A DNA stretch of 64,000 nt, from positions 1 through 64,000 of the IMG/VR virus record IMGVR_UViG_3300032236_001100; one strand, given 5' to 3'. The notes beneath the pieces are model-generated. The model was not told the origin of the DNA. It searched no databases and saw nothing but the letters and a program-made list of their open reading frames with translations. Shown here piece after piece: positions 29,398 through 37,103 of this stretch. A program made the position numbers and the translations under genes. How positions within the stretch are numbered: position 1 is the first letter of the stretch; the number at the start of each line of letters is the position of its first letter. The stretch is from a virus.

Positions 29398-30423
29398 TCA
29401 AAATGGGATCGTGCTTTCCTGGTGCAGAAGCTCTTCGGCCTTCTCGATGAAACGAGTCAGAAGTTCAGCGTTAGCTTCACGCTGGATATCGGGAATGCTC
29501 TGGCCAACCATCCTGCCGATCTCGTCCATCGTTTCCAGGCAGGCAGCGTTATCTAGAGGCTGGTTGCGAGTCTCGATGATTTTGGCCACGATCTTGCGAA
29601 CACGGTCTCGCTGCGCCTTAATTGCGAAGTCGCCAGCCGCAGCAACGACCGGCGTGGAGATCACAGCAGGAGCAGGCTGCTCCGCAGGCGAAGAATTGCC
29701 GGTGAACTCATCCAGCTTTTGAACGCAGATGGCGACCATCTCTGCGGTCTGGCCTTCGTCCCACTCTGACCACTTCGGGGGGAAACCCAAGATCTTGCCC
29801 TGCGTACCCACATACTTGAGCAGGTCGCAACCGAACTTGGCGTCCATTTCCTTGGCCCAGTAAAACAATGCGCCGCCCTTGGCAGGCAGGCGACCATACT
29901 GAGCATGAGGCCCTGAATTGGATGGAGTTGGGCCAGCAGGTCGAGGTTGAGCCTGGGGCTGTGCCTGGTAGCCACCGTTGGACTGCTGCTGAGGCTGACG
30001 AGGTGGTTCCTGGTGAGATGCACCGGGCGCATCAGTTCCAGCTTCATAGTCCACCACGCCAACATCATAGAGATGCCTGCCCATACCTGTGGCATGAGAA
30101 ACCGCTCGCTTGAAAGCGTCGGTCACGCCACCTTTGAATTCGGCTACCTGGGTATACTGGCCCGCGCCACTCTTGGTGATGATGCTGCCATCATCCATCT
30201 TCATGCTGAACTTGCAGATCACGCCATTGTTGTGGACCTCGTAGTCAGTCCACCAATTTTCAGGGCCAAGAACCAAATCCAGGCGATTCTCGTAGCACCT
30301 CGCATCGACGTATGCAGCATCACCTGCCCGTTGGCCCTTGCCGAACAAGGGCTTGTACTTGATCTGCTCTGCGGAAAATGGCTCGCTCAGTGCCTGAAAC
30401 AGTTTTTCGTACTTTGTGGCCAT
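29398..30423 (-). CDS. Rad52-like single-strand annealing protein with SSB-like C-terminal tip
   Basis: Predicted homologous-pairing protein. Residues about 5-130 match the Rad52/Rad22 core: 'LSEPFSAEQIKYKP', 'AAYVDARCYENRLDLVLGPENWW', 'VAEFKGGVTDAFKRAVSHATGMGRHLYD'. A Gln/Pro/Gly-rich linker (about 140-185) leads to helical C-terminal parts. The chain ends 'STIPF', close to the D-D-I-P-F tip by which bacterial SSB recruits partners. ATG 30423 sits after AGGAGCGAGC. It probably works with the DUF1064-like nuclease and the RuvC-like resolvase. Confidence 0.85.
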   Translation of the reverse strand: MATKYEKLFQALSEPFSAEQIKYKPLFGKGQRAGDAAYVDARCYENRLDLVLGPENWWTDYEVHNNGVICKFSMKMDDGSIITKSGAGQYTQVAEFKGGVTDAFKRAVSHATGMGRHLYDVGVVDYEAGTDAPGASHQEPPRQPQQQSNGGYQAQPQAQPRPAGPTPSNSGPHAQYGRLPAKGGALFYWAKEMDAKFGCDLLKYVGTQGKILGFPPKWSEWDEGQTAEMVAICVQKLDEFTGNSSPAEQPAPAVISTPVVAAAGDFAIKAQRDRVRKIVAKIIETRNQPLDNAACLETMDEIGRMVGQSIPDIQREANAELLTRFIEKAEELLHQESTIPF

Positions 30424-30498
30424 GCTCGCTCCTGTTGTGTTTGAGCAACTCATTATTCAAACGAACACTATTGCAACTATGAAAACGATGGCGTTAAC

Positions 30499-30729
30499 TT
30501 ACTGGTGAGTTGCCAGAGAGTTAACTGGCGATAGAGTTGAACTAGAGCGACTGGAAGGAGGTGCCAGCACGACTCTCAACTCTTCAATGGCGTCTTCCGC
30601 GAGGAACTTCACGGTTCCGTAGTCCTCGTGTGGAATCTGCCTGGAAAACACAAGAAGGCCGATCAGCCTTCGATCAACGCCAAGAACCTTGGCCACCTGA
30701 CCAAAAGTCCGTTTCTGATTGTCTCCCAT
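30499..30729 (-). CDS. Small HTH protein, excisionase/Cro-like (76 aa)
   Basis: Residues 7-45 ('RTFGQVAKVLGVDRRLIGLLVFSRQIPHEDYGTVKFLAEDAI') match the MerR/excisionase-type HTH with an 'IP' turn. ATG 30729 avoids the operator at 30752; the longer frame would run through it. It diverges from the XRE repressor gene at 30833 across a gap packed with operator-like sites, as Cro or Xis genes do in temperate phages. The C-terminal 25 residues are Ser/Pro-rich. Confidence 0.72.
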   Translation of the reverse strand: MGDNQKRTFGQVAKVLGVDRRLIGLLVFSRQIPHEDYGTVKFLAEDAIEELRVVLAPPSSRSSSTLSPVNSLATHQ

Positions 30730-30751
30730 GATATTGCCCCAGTGAGTGTCA

Positions 30752-30763
30752 GTTGCCGTTAAC
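30752..30763. promoter_or_regulatory. Operator-like palindrome GTTGCCGTTAAC in the repressor gap
   Basis: Lies between divergent regulator genes. It is followed at once by TTGACA (30764-30769) and more half-sites (ATCAAC, TGGCAAC) up to 30785. This is the expected place for the master operator. Confidence 0.65.
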
Positions 30764-30832
30764 TTGACATCAACATTGTGGCAACGATTTGGCATCGTGT
30801 CAAGCTGACCCACAAACTGAGAGGAGAGTCCG

Positions 30833-31303
30833 ATGGCATTCGGTGAAGAAAACGACTATATGACGGCTTATCGCAACCGAATCCGCGAGGTTGCTCGGGC
30901 CTATGTCGAAAACAAAAAAATGAAACAGGTAGACTTTGCGGATGTCACCGGCCTGGGCAAGGAACGGATCTCCGCGATCCTGGGCGACCGGCCAACCTTC
31001 ACGATCTCGATCTACGTGCTTGAGCATCTGGCCAAGGGCATGGGGACGACCATTGACTGGCTGATCAGTGGACGCTCAATCTACCCGCCACCGAAGACAT
31101 CAGATAAGGGTGGCGACTTGACTGAACAAGAAGCGGAACTGATCCTTTTGGCCAAAGCTGTCTCCAGTAACGATCCCGAACCGTCACGGTTAATGACGGC
31201 TCGGAATCGAATCCTGGGATTGACAAGTCCGGTTCTCGGCCAGGTGGCTCTTCAGGAACCTGAGAAGACACGCAACGGAGGAACTGGGCGAAAATCGTCC
31301 TGA
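30833..31303 (+). CDS. XRE-family repressor-like protein (156 aa)
   Basis: Likely lysogenic repressor. The HTH_3 domain spans about residues 12-78: 'YVENKKMKQVDFADVTGLGKERISAILGDRPTFTISIYVLEHLAKGMGTTIDWLI' with the recognition helix 'GKERISAIL'. The C-terminal part is short and shows no Ser-Lys peptidase signature, so RecA-triggered self-cleavage as in lambda CI is not evident. ATG 30833 follows CTGAGAGGAGAGTCCG. It diverges from the excisionase-like gene, with the integrase downstream. Confidence 0.85.
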   Translation: MAFGEENDYMTAYRNRIREVARAYVENKKMKQVDFADVTGLGKERISAILGDRPTFTISIYVLEHLAKGMGTTIDWLISGRSIYPPPKTSDKGGDLTEQEAELILLAKAVSSNDPEPSRLMTARNRILGLTSPVLGQVALQEPEKTRNGGTGRKSS

Positions 31304-31494
31304 CGAGGAACAACCGTCACGTTACTGATGGCGTACTTGCCATCTTCGGTGATCTTCCAGTTATTCTGATCGCCGGGATCGAAGAGCCGGGCATCCGAGA
31401 TCGTGAACTCCAGGCACGTCTCCGACGTGATTGGGATTCGGACTCGGTCCCGGCTTTCGTCTTTCTGTCCACACTGCACAAAGAAGGAGGGCAT
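31252..31494 (-). CDS. Small hypothetical protein (80 aa)
   Basis: ATG 31494 follows GAGAGGCGATTGCG. Beta-rich: 'SFFVQCGQKDE', 'RIPITSETCLEFTISDARLFDPGDQNNWKITEDGKYAISNVTVVP'. It converges on the repressor gene and overlaps its 3' end by 52 bases. No family recognised; the ribosome site is the main support. Confidence 0.55.
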   Translation of the reverse strand: MPSFFVQCGQKDESRDRVRIPITSETCLEFTISDARLFDPGDQNNWKITEDGKYAISNVTVVPRQDDFRPVPPLRVFSGS

Positions 31495-31643
31495 CGCAAT
31501 CGCCTCTCTCACACGCAAAAAGGTAAGGTTGAGCTTTCAGATTACCGATGTCGTTCTTAGTGTGCAATGGTATAGATGCGCGATTTATTTTTCTCACCGA
31601 TAGCAAAAATGGTAAGGGGTGGTAAGGCTAAAATTGGCACAAA

Positions 31644-31655
31644 GTTGACGTTAAC
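31644..31655. promoter_or_regulatory. Operator-like palindrome GTTGACGTTAAC
   Basis: 12-bp dyad about 135 bp upstream of the integrase promoter, related to 4338, 24560, 30752 and 38609. Confidence 0.6.
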
Positions 31656-31789
31656 ATTAATAGCAACTTACCACGTTAATACTGCCAATAAATAGGTGTA
31701 CGCAAGAACAATGAAATCCACAATCACTGGTAAATAAATGACTTAGGGATAATTGTGCTTTTAGAAACTACGATGCGTAGAAAGTGTGT

Positions 31790-31817
31790 TTGACTCTATA
31801 AAATAGATGTTTATGAT
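31790..31817 (+). promoter_or_regulatory. Integrase promoter TTGACT-16-TATGAT
   Basis: TTGACT at 31790-31795 and TATGAT at 31812-31817; transcription would start about 35 bp before ATG 31858. Confidence 0.65.
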
Positions 31818-31857
31818 AATTCTAAAAGTGGTAGGTACCATTTTTAGGAGAACATCA

Positions 31858-32949
31858 ATGCCTCGGCTTACTAAAGGGAAAGTTCCCCTCTTACGGCAGC
31901 ATTCGAGTGGCCAGTGGACCGTCAGGCTGTCAGGTTTCGACCATTACCTTGGGCACGACAAGGAAGCCGCTCAGACGAAGTACGGCGAACTGATCGGCCA
32001 GTGGGAGTCACGGGGACGCAAGCCAGTCTTTGAGACCAAGACTGACGGCAAGACCGTGTCCGAGGTCGCTGACCTCTACCTGGAGCATTGCCGGTCCTAT
32101 TACGTGAAGCGTGGCAAGGTCACGTCTCAGGTCAAGAACATTGAGCAGGCCCTGGCGGGAATGGTCGAACTGTACGGCAGTGCCCAGATCGACAGCTTTG
32201 GGCCACGCGACATGATTAACGTCATTAACCACTGGATCGAATCAGGAATCGTGCGCAGGTCAGTTAATGACAGGCATCGGATCATTGCCCAGTTCTTCCG
32301 CTGGTGCGGAGTCTGGGGCTACTTGCCGGTGGACGCATGGATGAGAGTCAAGGTCGTCGAGAGCCAGAAGGAGGGCCGCTCTAAGGCCCCCGACCTGCCG
32401 GAGCGCGAGCCGCCTCGGTTGGAGCATGTCCGTGCCGTCCAAGAGATCGTCTGCGACCGGGTCTCGGACATGATCGAACTCCAGATGATCACCGGCATGC
32501 GGTCCTGTGAGATCTGTGCCATGCGACCGCTGGACATCGACATGTCGGGTGAAATCTGGGTCTACACCGTCAGACCGGAATTCAACAAGACGACACACAA
32601 AAAAAAGAAACGGGTGGTGATGCTTGGCTCCAAATGCCAGGAGATACTGAAAAAGTACATCGCCATCCGCAAGCCCGACCAGGAGGTGTTTCGGACCCAG
32701 TACAATGGACCTTACACTCCACCGAATTATCGGGGCGTGATCCGGTTCTCGTGCATCAAGCTCGGGATACCCATCTGGTTTCCCCACCTGCTGCGTCATC
32801 ATGCCGCCACGGAGATTCGGGCCAAGTACGGCCTTGACGCTGCCAGGGCCATCCTGGGCCACTCAGACGTGTTCACCACCATGAACTATGCCAAGCCCAG
32901 CCCTGACGCTGAACTGACCAAGAGGGTGGTGAAAGACCGCGAAGGTTGA
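31858..32949 (+). CDS. Tyrosine-type site-specific integrase (363 aa)
   Basis: Integrates phage DNA into the host chromosome. The catalytic set is complete: Arg215 ('TGMRSCEI'), Lys in the 'HKKKKRV' turn (about 249-252), His310 and Arg313 ('HLLRHH'), His335 ('LGHSDV') and the nucleophile Tyr344 ('TTMNYAK'). The N-terminal part (1-60) looks like an arm-binding domain and 65-170 like a SAM-like core-binding domain. ATG 31858 follows AGGAGAACATCA; the upstream in-frame ATG at 31807 lies inside the promoter. Confidence 0.96.
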   Translation: MPRLTKGKVPLLRQHSSGQWTVRLSGFDHYLGHDKEAAQTKYGELIGQWESRGRKPVFETKTDGKTVSEVADLYLEHCRSYYVKRGKVTSQVKNIEQALAGMVELYGSAQIDSFGPRDMINVINHWIESGIVRRSVNDRHRIIAQFFRWCGVWGYLPVDAWMRVKVVESQKEGRSKAPDLPEREPPRLEHVRAVQEIVCDRVSDMIELQMITGMRSCEICAMRPLDIDMSGEIWVYTVRPEFNKTTHKKKKRVVMLGSKCQEILKKYIAIRKPDQEVFRTQYNGPYTPPNYRGVIRFSCIKLGIPIWFPHLLRHHAATEIRAKYGLDAARAILGHSDVFTTMNYAKPSPDAELTKRVVKDREG

Positions 32950-32979
32950 CGGTTCAGCCAGATGCTTCTATCATTGATG

Positions 32980-33013
32980 TGAAGCGATTGCTCTTGATCG
33001 GAAGAGTCAATCG
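32980..33013. repeat. Imperfect hairpin downstream of the integrase
   Basis: CGATTGCTCTT pairs with AAGAGTCAATCG with one bulge. No T-run; an integrase-linked site such as an attachment arm or an RNA hairpin are both possible. Confidence 0.4.
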
Positions 33014-33060
33014 CACCGAAGCATGGCTCTCGCGTGCGTCGTCCTCTTGTGGGTTTGGGT

Positions 33061-33103
33061 CAATAAGAGCCATCTGGTGAAAACCGGGTGGCTCTTATTG
33101 TTT
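33061..33103 (+). terminator. Terminator hairpin after the integrase
   Basis: CAATAAGAGCCA and TGGCTCTTATTG form a 12-bp perfect stem around an 18-base interior, followed by TTTG. It separates the integrase unit from the gene at 33168. Confidence 0.65.
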
Positions 33104-33129
33104 GATGGCCAGGCAATGCTAGAATCAAT

Positions 33130-33145
33130 GTCTCCGCGCGGAGAC
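33130..33145. repeat. 16-bp palindrome GTCTCCGCGCGGAGAC, copy 3
   Basis: Exact copy 23 bp upstream of the ATG at 33168, in a non-coding gap, flanked as T...T like the copies at 19343 and 40780. Confidence 0.9.
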
Positions 33146-33167
33146 TGATCCATACTGGAGCCAAACC

Positions 33168-33668
33168 ATGTACTGCCGACCTTGGATTGACTTGAAGCAC
33201 AAAAAGAATGGCTACTTCGTGATCCGCGAGGACAACAACGAAGGCGGCAAGAACGAGGTCATTGCCAAGTACGGACTGGACGAGTACCAGGCTGCACGCG
33301 AACGGGCAATTCATGAGACCGAGGAACACAAGAGCCAGTTGACAGAGACTCGCCGTGATGGCGAAGGCGAGGTCATCTATACCAGCTCGCACGTCAACCA
33401 GATGCTTCAGATTGGCAAAGATATCGCAGCCGATTTCTGTCAGCTGTTACTGGACGAGAATCGGCTGCCGGTGAAGAAGTGGATTCCTGTGTTCGACGAG
33501 GCTTGGAAGGGCATTCCTGAATGCTACAGGCCACACTTGCATCTGCTCGGCCTGGAGGAAGGGACTCAGGACTGGCATCACATCGAGTACGGTGGTGCCG
33601 CTCATGCGATCACGATCTTGAGTCCGATCATGCGTAACCGGCGACCACAGGATTATCGCGAGCAGTGA
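33168..33668 (+). CDS. Hypothetical protein (166 aa)
   Basis: ATG 33168 follows TGGAGCCAAACC. Helical and charged N-terminal half ('LDEYQAARERAIHETEEHKSQL'), followed by 'VNQMLQIGKDIAADFCQLLLDENRLPVKKWIPVFDEAWKGIPECYRPHLHLLGL'. No signal peptide or catalytic motif. No family recognised. It is alone in its rightward unit between a terminator and convergent genes. Confidence 0.72.
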   Translation: MYCRPWIDLKHKKNGYFVIREDNNEGGKNEVIAKYGLDEYQAARERAIHETEEHKSQLTETRRDGEGEVIYTSSHVNQMLQIGKDIAADFCQLLLDENRLPVKKWIPVFDEAWKGIPECYRPHLHLLGLEEGTQDWHHIEYGGAAHAITILSPIMRNRRPQDYREQ

Positions 33669-33686
33669 CTGGTCGCTGACCGCCAG

Positions 33687-33989
33687 TCAAAACTCTTCTC
33701 TTGACTCGACCTTGCATCTTGGCTCAAGCGATAAGCTGACCTTGCGAACGCCAACGATCTTGTCGCCCACCCACAAGGTGAAAGTCAGAGGCCACTCACG
33801 CAATAATGTGGTCGGGCGGCTTGACCTGTAGAAATCAGCAGCGATCTCTTCTGCTGCGTAGTCGATGCTCTGGGGATCGTTGATGTCGATGCCGCTCAGG
33901 CAAACATAGCGTCTTGCTGAGATGTTCCTATCCAGCTCCTTGACCCCGTAGATCACAGGGCATGGAAGCATCTCCTTGGGTATATCCAC
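33687..33989 (-). CDS. Hypothetical protein (100 aa)
   Basis: GTG 33989 lies one base past the upstream stop with GAAGGA as ribosome site. Beta-rich with 'REWPLTFTLWVGDKIVGVRKVSLSLEPRCKV' at the C-terminus and a helix 'PQSIDYAAEEIAADFY' before it. Function unknown. It is last in a leftward run that begins at 38597. Confidence 0.66.
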   Translation of the reverse strand: MDIPKEMLPCPVIYGVKELDRNISARRYVCLSGIDINDPQSIDYAAEEIAADFYRSSRPTTLLREWPLTFTLWVGDKIVGVRKVSLSLEPRCKVESREEF

Positions 33990-33992
33990 GAG

Positions 33993-34514
33993 TCATTCCT
34001 TCTCTGGTTGTTCAGTCAGCCGGTCGTAAGCTGATTTCCACATGCGAACCCTGGCGACAGCCTCAAGCAGATCGGTCGTACCGAGAGCTTCTTCGATCTC
34101 CTGAGCGAACCGCACACGAGATGGCCGATGGTCAGCCATCTCATCAGTGGGTGCCACTTCAATGCGTGGCTCTTGGCTTTGAATAAAAGGATCGTCAAAC
34201 GAACGTCCTGAACCACCTTCAGGATGGTCCGTGTAGCACAGTACTTGTCTTGTTGCCTGATGCATGTCCCAGGCCACCCAGGCGTGAGAATGCATTTTGG
34301 TATGGCTGTTGTGTCCAGCTAACTCGGAGAACCTTCTACCAATCGCTCGCAACTCTTCATTCATCTGATGCTTAGCATCGCCCTTGATCTGAGTGTTGTC
34401 GATAGCATCTTCGAGAGCGATGGCGAACTGACCCATGTGCGAACGAGCCAACGTGTGCAAGGCCGCGCTGATCACGCCTAGCTGAGTTTTGTTGCAGATG
34501 ATCTTGTAGTTCAC
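33993..34514 (-). CDS. Helical hypothetical protein (173 aa)
   Basis: Starts at GTG 34514 behind AAGGCATAAAC. 'NYKIICNKTQLGVISAALHTLARSHMGQFAIALEDAID' and 'MNEELRAIGRRFSELAGH' resemble the start of a common phage protein group of unknown role. His residues are frequent in the centre. Mostly alpha-helical, soluble. Confidence 0.68.
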   Translation of the reverse strand: MNYKIICNKTQLGVISAALHTLARSHMGQFAIALEDAIDNTQIKGDAKHQMNEELRAIGRRFSELAGHNSHTKMHSHAWVAWDMHQATRQVLCYTDHPEGGSGRSFDDPFIQSQEPRIEVAPTDEMADHRPSRVRFAQEIEEALGTTDLLEAVARVRMWKSAYDRLTEQPEKE

Positions 34515-34523
34515 GTTTATGCC

Positions 34524-34736
34524 TTATAGCCAGGGGCCATTATGATGCACCACAGGATCTCGCCCGTAATGGTCTTCCAAGCCTGGTTCATAGTCGTAAT
34601 GCGTGGGCTTGCCCATCTCACTGGCACTACGAGCAAGCAACCAGCCAAGGCCGATCAAGCCCAAGCCAGAGACTAACGCAAGCAAAGCTGTTAACGCCGA
34701 GATCTGAGTATCGCTCAATCCAATGTAGCCTGGCAT
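34524..34736 (-). CDS. Single-span membrane protein (70 aa)
   Basis: ATG 34736 behind AAGGAGACAGC, overlapping the upstream stop region. One transmembrane helix, 'ISALTALLALVSGLGLIGLGWLLA' (about residues 12-35), then a polar tail with His/Tyr. It could be a holin or envelope protein, but no lysin neighbours it. Confidence 0.7.
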   Translation of the reverse strand: MPGYIGLSDTQISALTALLALVSGLGLIGLGWLLARSASEMGKPTHYDYEPGLEDHYGRDPVVHHNGPWL

Positions 34737-35023
34737 GCTGTCTCCTTGTTAATGGCTTCGCTCAACTTGGACACTACGCTTGCTGGTAGTCTGGGGCCTT
34801 CAAATTTGATGATGTGCTGCACCGCTTCTTGAAGCTGATTGAGTTCAGCGCGGAGTCGCGTAACCTCTTCATGCCGGTCAATGGCGGCATCGGCCACTTT
34901 GGAGCGACCTGCGTCGATAGAAACAATGCCTTGCAGCAAGCTAAGAAAGCTCTCGCGGTCTAAAGAAAAGTTCGTGCCTTTTGGTGTTTCTTGAACTGTT
35001 GCAATCGTGTCTTGGAGATTCAC
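34715..35023 (-). CDS. Coiled-coil hypothetical protein (102 aa)
   Basis: GTG 35023 follows AAGGAGCGAGAGA. A heptad-like helix, 'HEEVTRLRAELNQLQEAVQHIIKF' (about 50-73), suggests oligomerisation. The rest is helical and acidic. It overlaps the membrane protein gene by 22 bases, so the two may form a complex. Confidence 0.67.
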   Translation of the reverse strand: MNLQDTIATVQETPKGTNFSLDRESFLSLLQGIVSIDAGRSKVADAAIDRHEEVTRLRAELNQLQEAVQHIIKFEGPRLPASVVSKLSEAINKETACQATLD

Positions 35024-35079
35024 TCTCTCGCTCCTTGCGGGGGCGGTTGCAGTCCCGCCCGTCCGAGGTTTTAGTTAAC

Positions 35080-35589
35080 TCAGGCTGTCGGCTGATGAGG
35101 GTTAATACTCACCGACACGTTGCTGCCACTGCCAGAGATGCCCAGGTAGCCCGTGCCGTTAATGGAAGCAAATTCGTTTGTCCCGCCCGTTGTGTTGTAA
35201 TGCCATCCTGAAGATTCTGTCCATTCAGGCGCATAAGCCGCTTTACCAAAAATCCATCCGGCGTCGGTCTGGATCGAAAACGTCGCACTCTTGCCGGTGA
35301 CGTTCAAGTAAATGGTGGAGTCGGGATGCGAGGCACCAAACACAGTGACTGTGCCCTTCGCCGTGATCAGGGTGGAGTCGCCGTCCACAAATGACGTGCC
35401 AGACATCGAGCCTTTGACGATGTCGCCGGTCCCCCAAAACTTTGTCCACTGATGTGGAGGAGTCTGGACAGCACTATGATGCACATGAGCAGCAACCGGC
35501 TTGTGATGGGCCACCGGACCATGTCCCAGTGCGCTCAAGCTGACGATTGAATCAAGACTCTCGACTGCGGGAGAAAAAGAACGTCGCAT
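35080..35589 (-). CDS. Secreted beta protein with planctomycete-type N-terminus (169 aa)
   Basis: ATG 35589 follows CGAGAGGAATTTACCA. It opens 'MRRSFSPAVESLDSIVSLSAL', a version of the R-R-x-F-x-P-x-L-E-x-L-E-x-R-x-x-L-S-A leader on many planctomycete exported proteins. The His/Pro-rich linker and a Gly/Ser/Thr beta domain ('FVDGDSTLITAKGTVTVFGASHPDSTIYLNVTG') follow. It is probably displayed on or released from the host. This is the strongest host clue in the window. Confidence 0.75.
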   Translation of the reverse strand: MRRSFSPAVESLDSIVSLSALGHGPVAHHKPVAAHVHHSAVQTPPHQWTKFWGTGDIVKGSMSGTSFVDGDSTLITAKGTVTVFGASHPDSTIYLNVTGKSATFSIQTDAGWIFGKAAYAPEWTESSGWHYNTTGGTNEFASINGTGYLGISGSGSNVSVSINPHQPTA

Positions 35590-35686
35590 TGGTAAATTCC
35601 TCTCGATAGGGTGATTGGTCAGAATCATCAGATTTGCATGGATGCAGGCGGCTTCGTCTGCCGCCGCATTAAAGATCAGCTAGCGA

Positions 35687-35959
35687 TCACTCAGCATCGT
35701 CTGCGTCATACGCAAACAGATCGTCAGTGATTGCCACGGAAGCATCAGGCCGAACGATAGCGGACACATCAGCGAAGTTGATGAGGCCGCTCTTCGTTTC
35801 AAGCCACTTGCAGACTTGACCGTCTTCAGCTGACACGATGATCGAGCCCTGCTCGTCAACGCGAAGTTCCTCGGCAATCGTAACTCCAGATTGCATGATA
35901 AACAGGAACTTTTCCAGCTTGTACTCGGTCTCAGTCTTCTTCTCTTCGTCTTGTGCCAT
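35687..35959 (-). CDS. Acidic small protein (90 aa)
   Basis: ATG 35959 behind a strong AGGAGGTGCTAA. Charged N-terminus, a strand-rich core ('KLEKFLFIMQSGVTIAEELRVDEQGSIIVSAEDGQVCKWLETKSG') and an acidic C-terminus. No family recognised. The strong ribosome site suggests high expression. Confidence 0.7.
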   Translation of the reverse strand: MAQDEEKKTETEYKLEKFLFIMQSGVTIAEELRVDEQGSIIVSAEDGQVCKWLETKSGLINFADVSAIVRPDASVAITDDLFAYDADDAE

Positions 35960-35992
35960 TTAGCACCTCCTGCACTGATATAGCGAGGATTC

Positions 35993-36487
35993 TCAGCGGA
36001 TGATTAGTGAACGCGATCTCACTACTTCAAAACGCTGGTCAGTCAGGATGTTGTTCTTCCACGACTGATAAGCCGCATCGCCATCCAACTCGATCTTGGT
36101 GCGACGATACTCGGATGGGATGTCTTCGACGACTCCCGTCCATTTGATGGACGGCCTGCTGGCCTGCTGGATGCGAGCCGAAAACCGAGGCGTCTTGATG
36201 CGGTCCAATTCCATCGCCTGGAGGCTTTTTGACATGTACGCCTTGAGACTGGCAGCGCGATTTTCAGCCACCTTCTTCCTGGCCTGAAGACGTTTGATTT
36301 CGGTCGCGAACGATTCGGCCTCCGACTCGGCTTCGCGTACCAGGCAGCACATCGAGTCGATCTTCGTCTCCAGGTTCTCTTGCAAGCCGTCAAACGACTG
36401 CTCAACTTCCGGCGAGAGTTCGCCATCGGATTCTTCGATCTGTTGCATCAGAATACGGTACGCATTGGGGATTTCGTACAGTTTCAC
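35993..36487 (-). CDS. Gp157-like protein (Siphovirus Gp157 family, 164 aa)
   Basis: GTG 36487 overlaps the stop of the 32-residue frame upstream. The pattern fits the Gp157 family: 'KLYEIPNAYRILMQQIEESDGELSPEVEQSFDGL', then a long coiled coil with 'EIKRLQARKKVAENRAASLKAYM' (about 78-100), and a C-terminal beta part 'FSARIQQASRPSIKWTGVVEDIPSEYRRTKIELD'. Some family members have been linked to phage resistance phenotypes, but the mechanism is unknown. Confidence 0.83.
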   Translation of the reverse strand: MKLYEIPNAYRILMQQIEESDGELSPEVEQSFDGLQENLETKIDSMCCLVREAESEAESFATEIKRLQARKKVAENRAASLKAYMSKSLQAMELDRIKTPRFSARIQQASRPSIKWTGVVEDIPSEYRRTKIELDGDAAYQSWKNNILTDQRFEVVRSRSLIIR

Positions 36488-36582
36488 GGGTTGCCCTCTT
36501 CGATCCAGTGGACTAGGTAAAAGAACAGAAACATCAAGCCGACTAAACCAGCGGCTAATCCGACATTCACAAGTACGCCCAT
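36484..36582 (-). CDS. 32-residue membrane micropeptide
   Basis: ATG 36582 overlaps the stop of the gene at 36582-37103 (TGATG) and its TGA overlaps the GTG of the Gp157-like gene. The peptide MGVLVNVGLAAGLVGLMFLF continues as FYLVHWIEEGNP, one transmembrane helix. Exact overlap with both neighbours supports translation. Confidence 0.55.
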   Translation of the reverse strand: MGVLVNVGLAAGLVGLMFLFFYLVHWIEEGNP

Positions 36583-37103
36583 CAGGGAACACCTGCTAAA
36601 CCACGCACTTGCGATGGGTCTTGCTTCTTCTTGGCCAAAGAAGTCTTTCTGATCAGAACGTCACCCTTGCGGATAGCATCCCAGGCTTGCCAACCCTCAC
36701 CGCACACGAGAACAACAGGATCGGCCTTCTCTTCGTTCTCGGTACGCCCATCCTTGATTTCCACCATGTGGCCAGATTTGGTCAGGCCCCAGTTCGGGCG
36801 ATTGATACGCTCAACAACCAATGCTTTGGGTTGCTTGCGAGTTGCCACATAACCTGGATCATGAGGCTTATCTTGCAGCTCCATCCAAGCCTGGGTGAAC
36901 GCATACTCCAAGTCCTTGAGTCGGTCAGGCTGGGCCTCGAAGATGTCCCAGGCTCGGTCATTGAATCGCAGCCAGGAAGCCTCCAGGCCGTTCATGAGCA
37001 ACGCCCGGCCCCACTCAGCCCAGGGCGCATCGCACGGACCTTCCATCGCCTCGATGGTGGACTCAATGACATCGTCGTCCAAGAGATCGAATGGATCAGG
37101 CAC
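36582..37103 (-). CDS. Hypothetical protein (173 aa)
   Basis: GTG 37103 sits after GGGGAGATCGAAA and overlaps the upstream stop region. Acidic helical N-terminus ('DPFDLLDDDVIESTIEAMEG'), 'WGRALLMNGLEASWLRFNDRAWDIFEAQPDRLKDLEYAFTQAWMEL', then a charged C-terminus. No family recognised. Part of a tightly overlapping four-gene run with 37096, 37773 and the Gp157-like gene. Confidence 0.65.
   Translation of the reverse strand: MPDPFDLLDDDVIESTIEAMEGPCDAPWAEWGRALLMNGLEASWLRFNDRAWDIFEAQPDRLKDLEYAFTQAWMELQDKPHDPGYVATRKQPKALVVERINRPNWGLTKSGHMVEIKDGRTENEEKADPVVLVCGEGWQAWDAIRKGDVLIRKTSLAKKKQDPSQVRGLAGVP

Larger units (their letters stand above)
31495..31857. other. Regulatory gap before the integrase, possible attachment-site region
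   Basis: 363 bp, AT-rich, without a gene. It holds the operator-like GTTGACGTTAAC (31644-31655), nearby half-sites (AGCAACTT, CACGTTAAT) and the integrase promoter (31790-31817). The position beside the integrase would suit attP, but no core can be fixed without the host junctions. Confidence 0.5.

Noticed and set aside
32260-32862. 200-codon leftward open frame
   Set aside because: Lies wholly inside the integrase gene on the opposite strand; the integrase has all catalytic residues, this frame has no recognisable protein features.
32950-33167. tRNA gene or tRNA-like attachment site downstream of the integrase
   Set aside because: The hairpins here do not form a cloverleaf and there is no CCA end or T-loop consensus; no tRNA was recognised anywhere in the window.
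34524-34736. Holin call for the 70-residue membrane protein
   Set aside because: A single transmembrane helix alone is not evidence, and no endolysin or spanin pair is adjacent.
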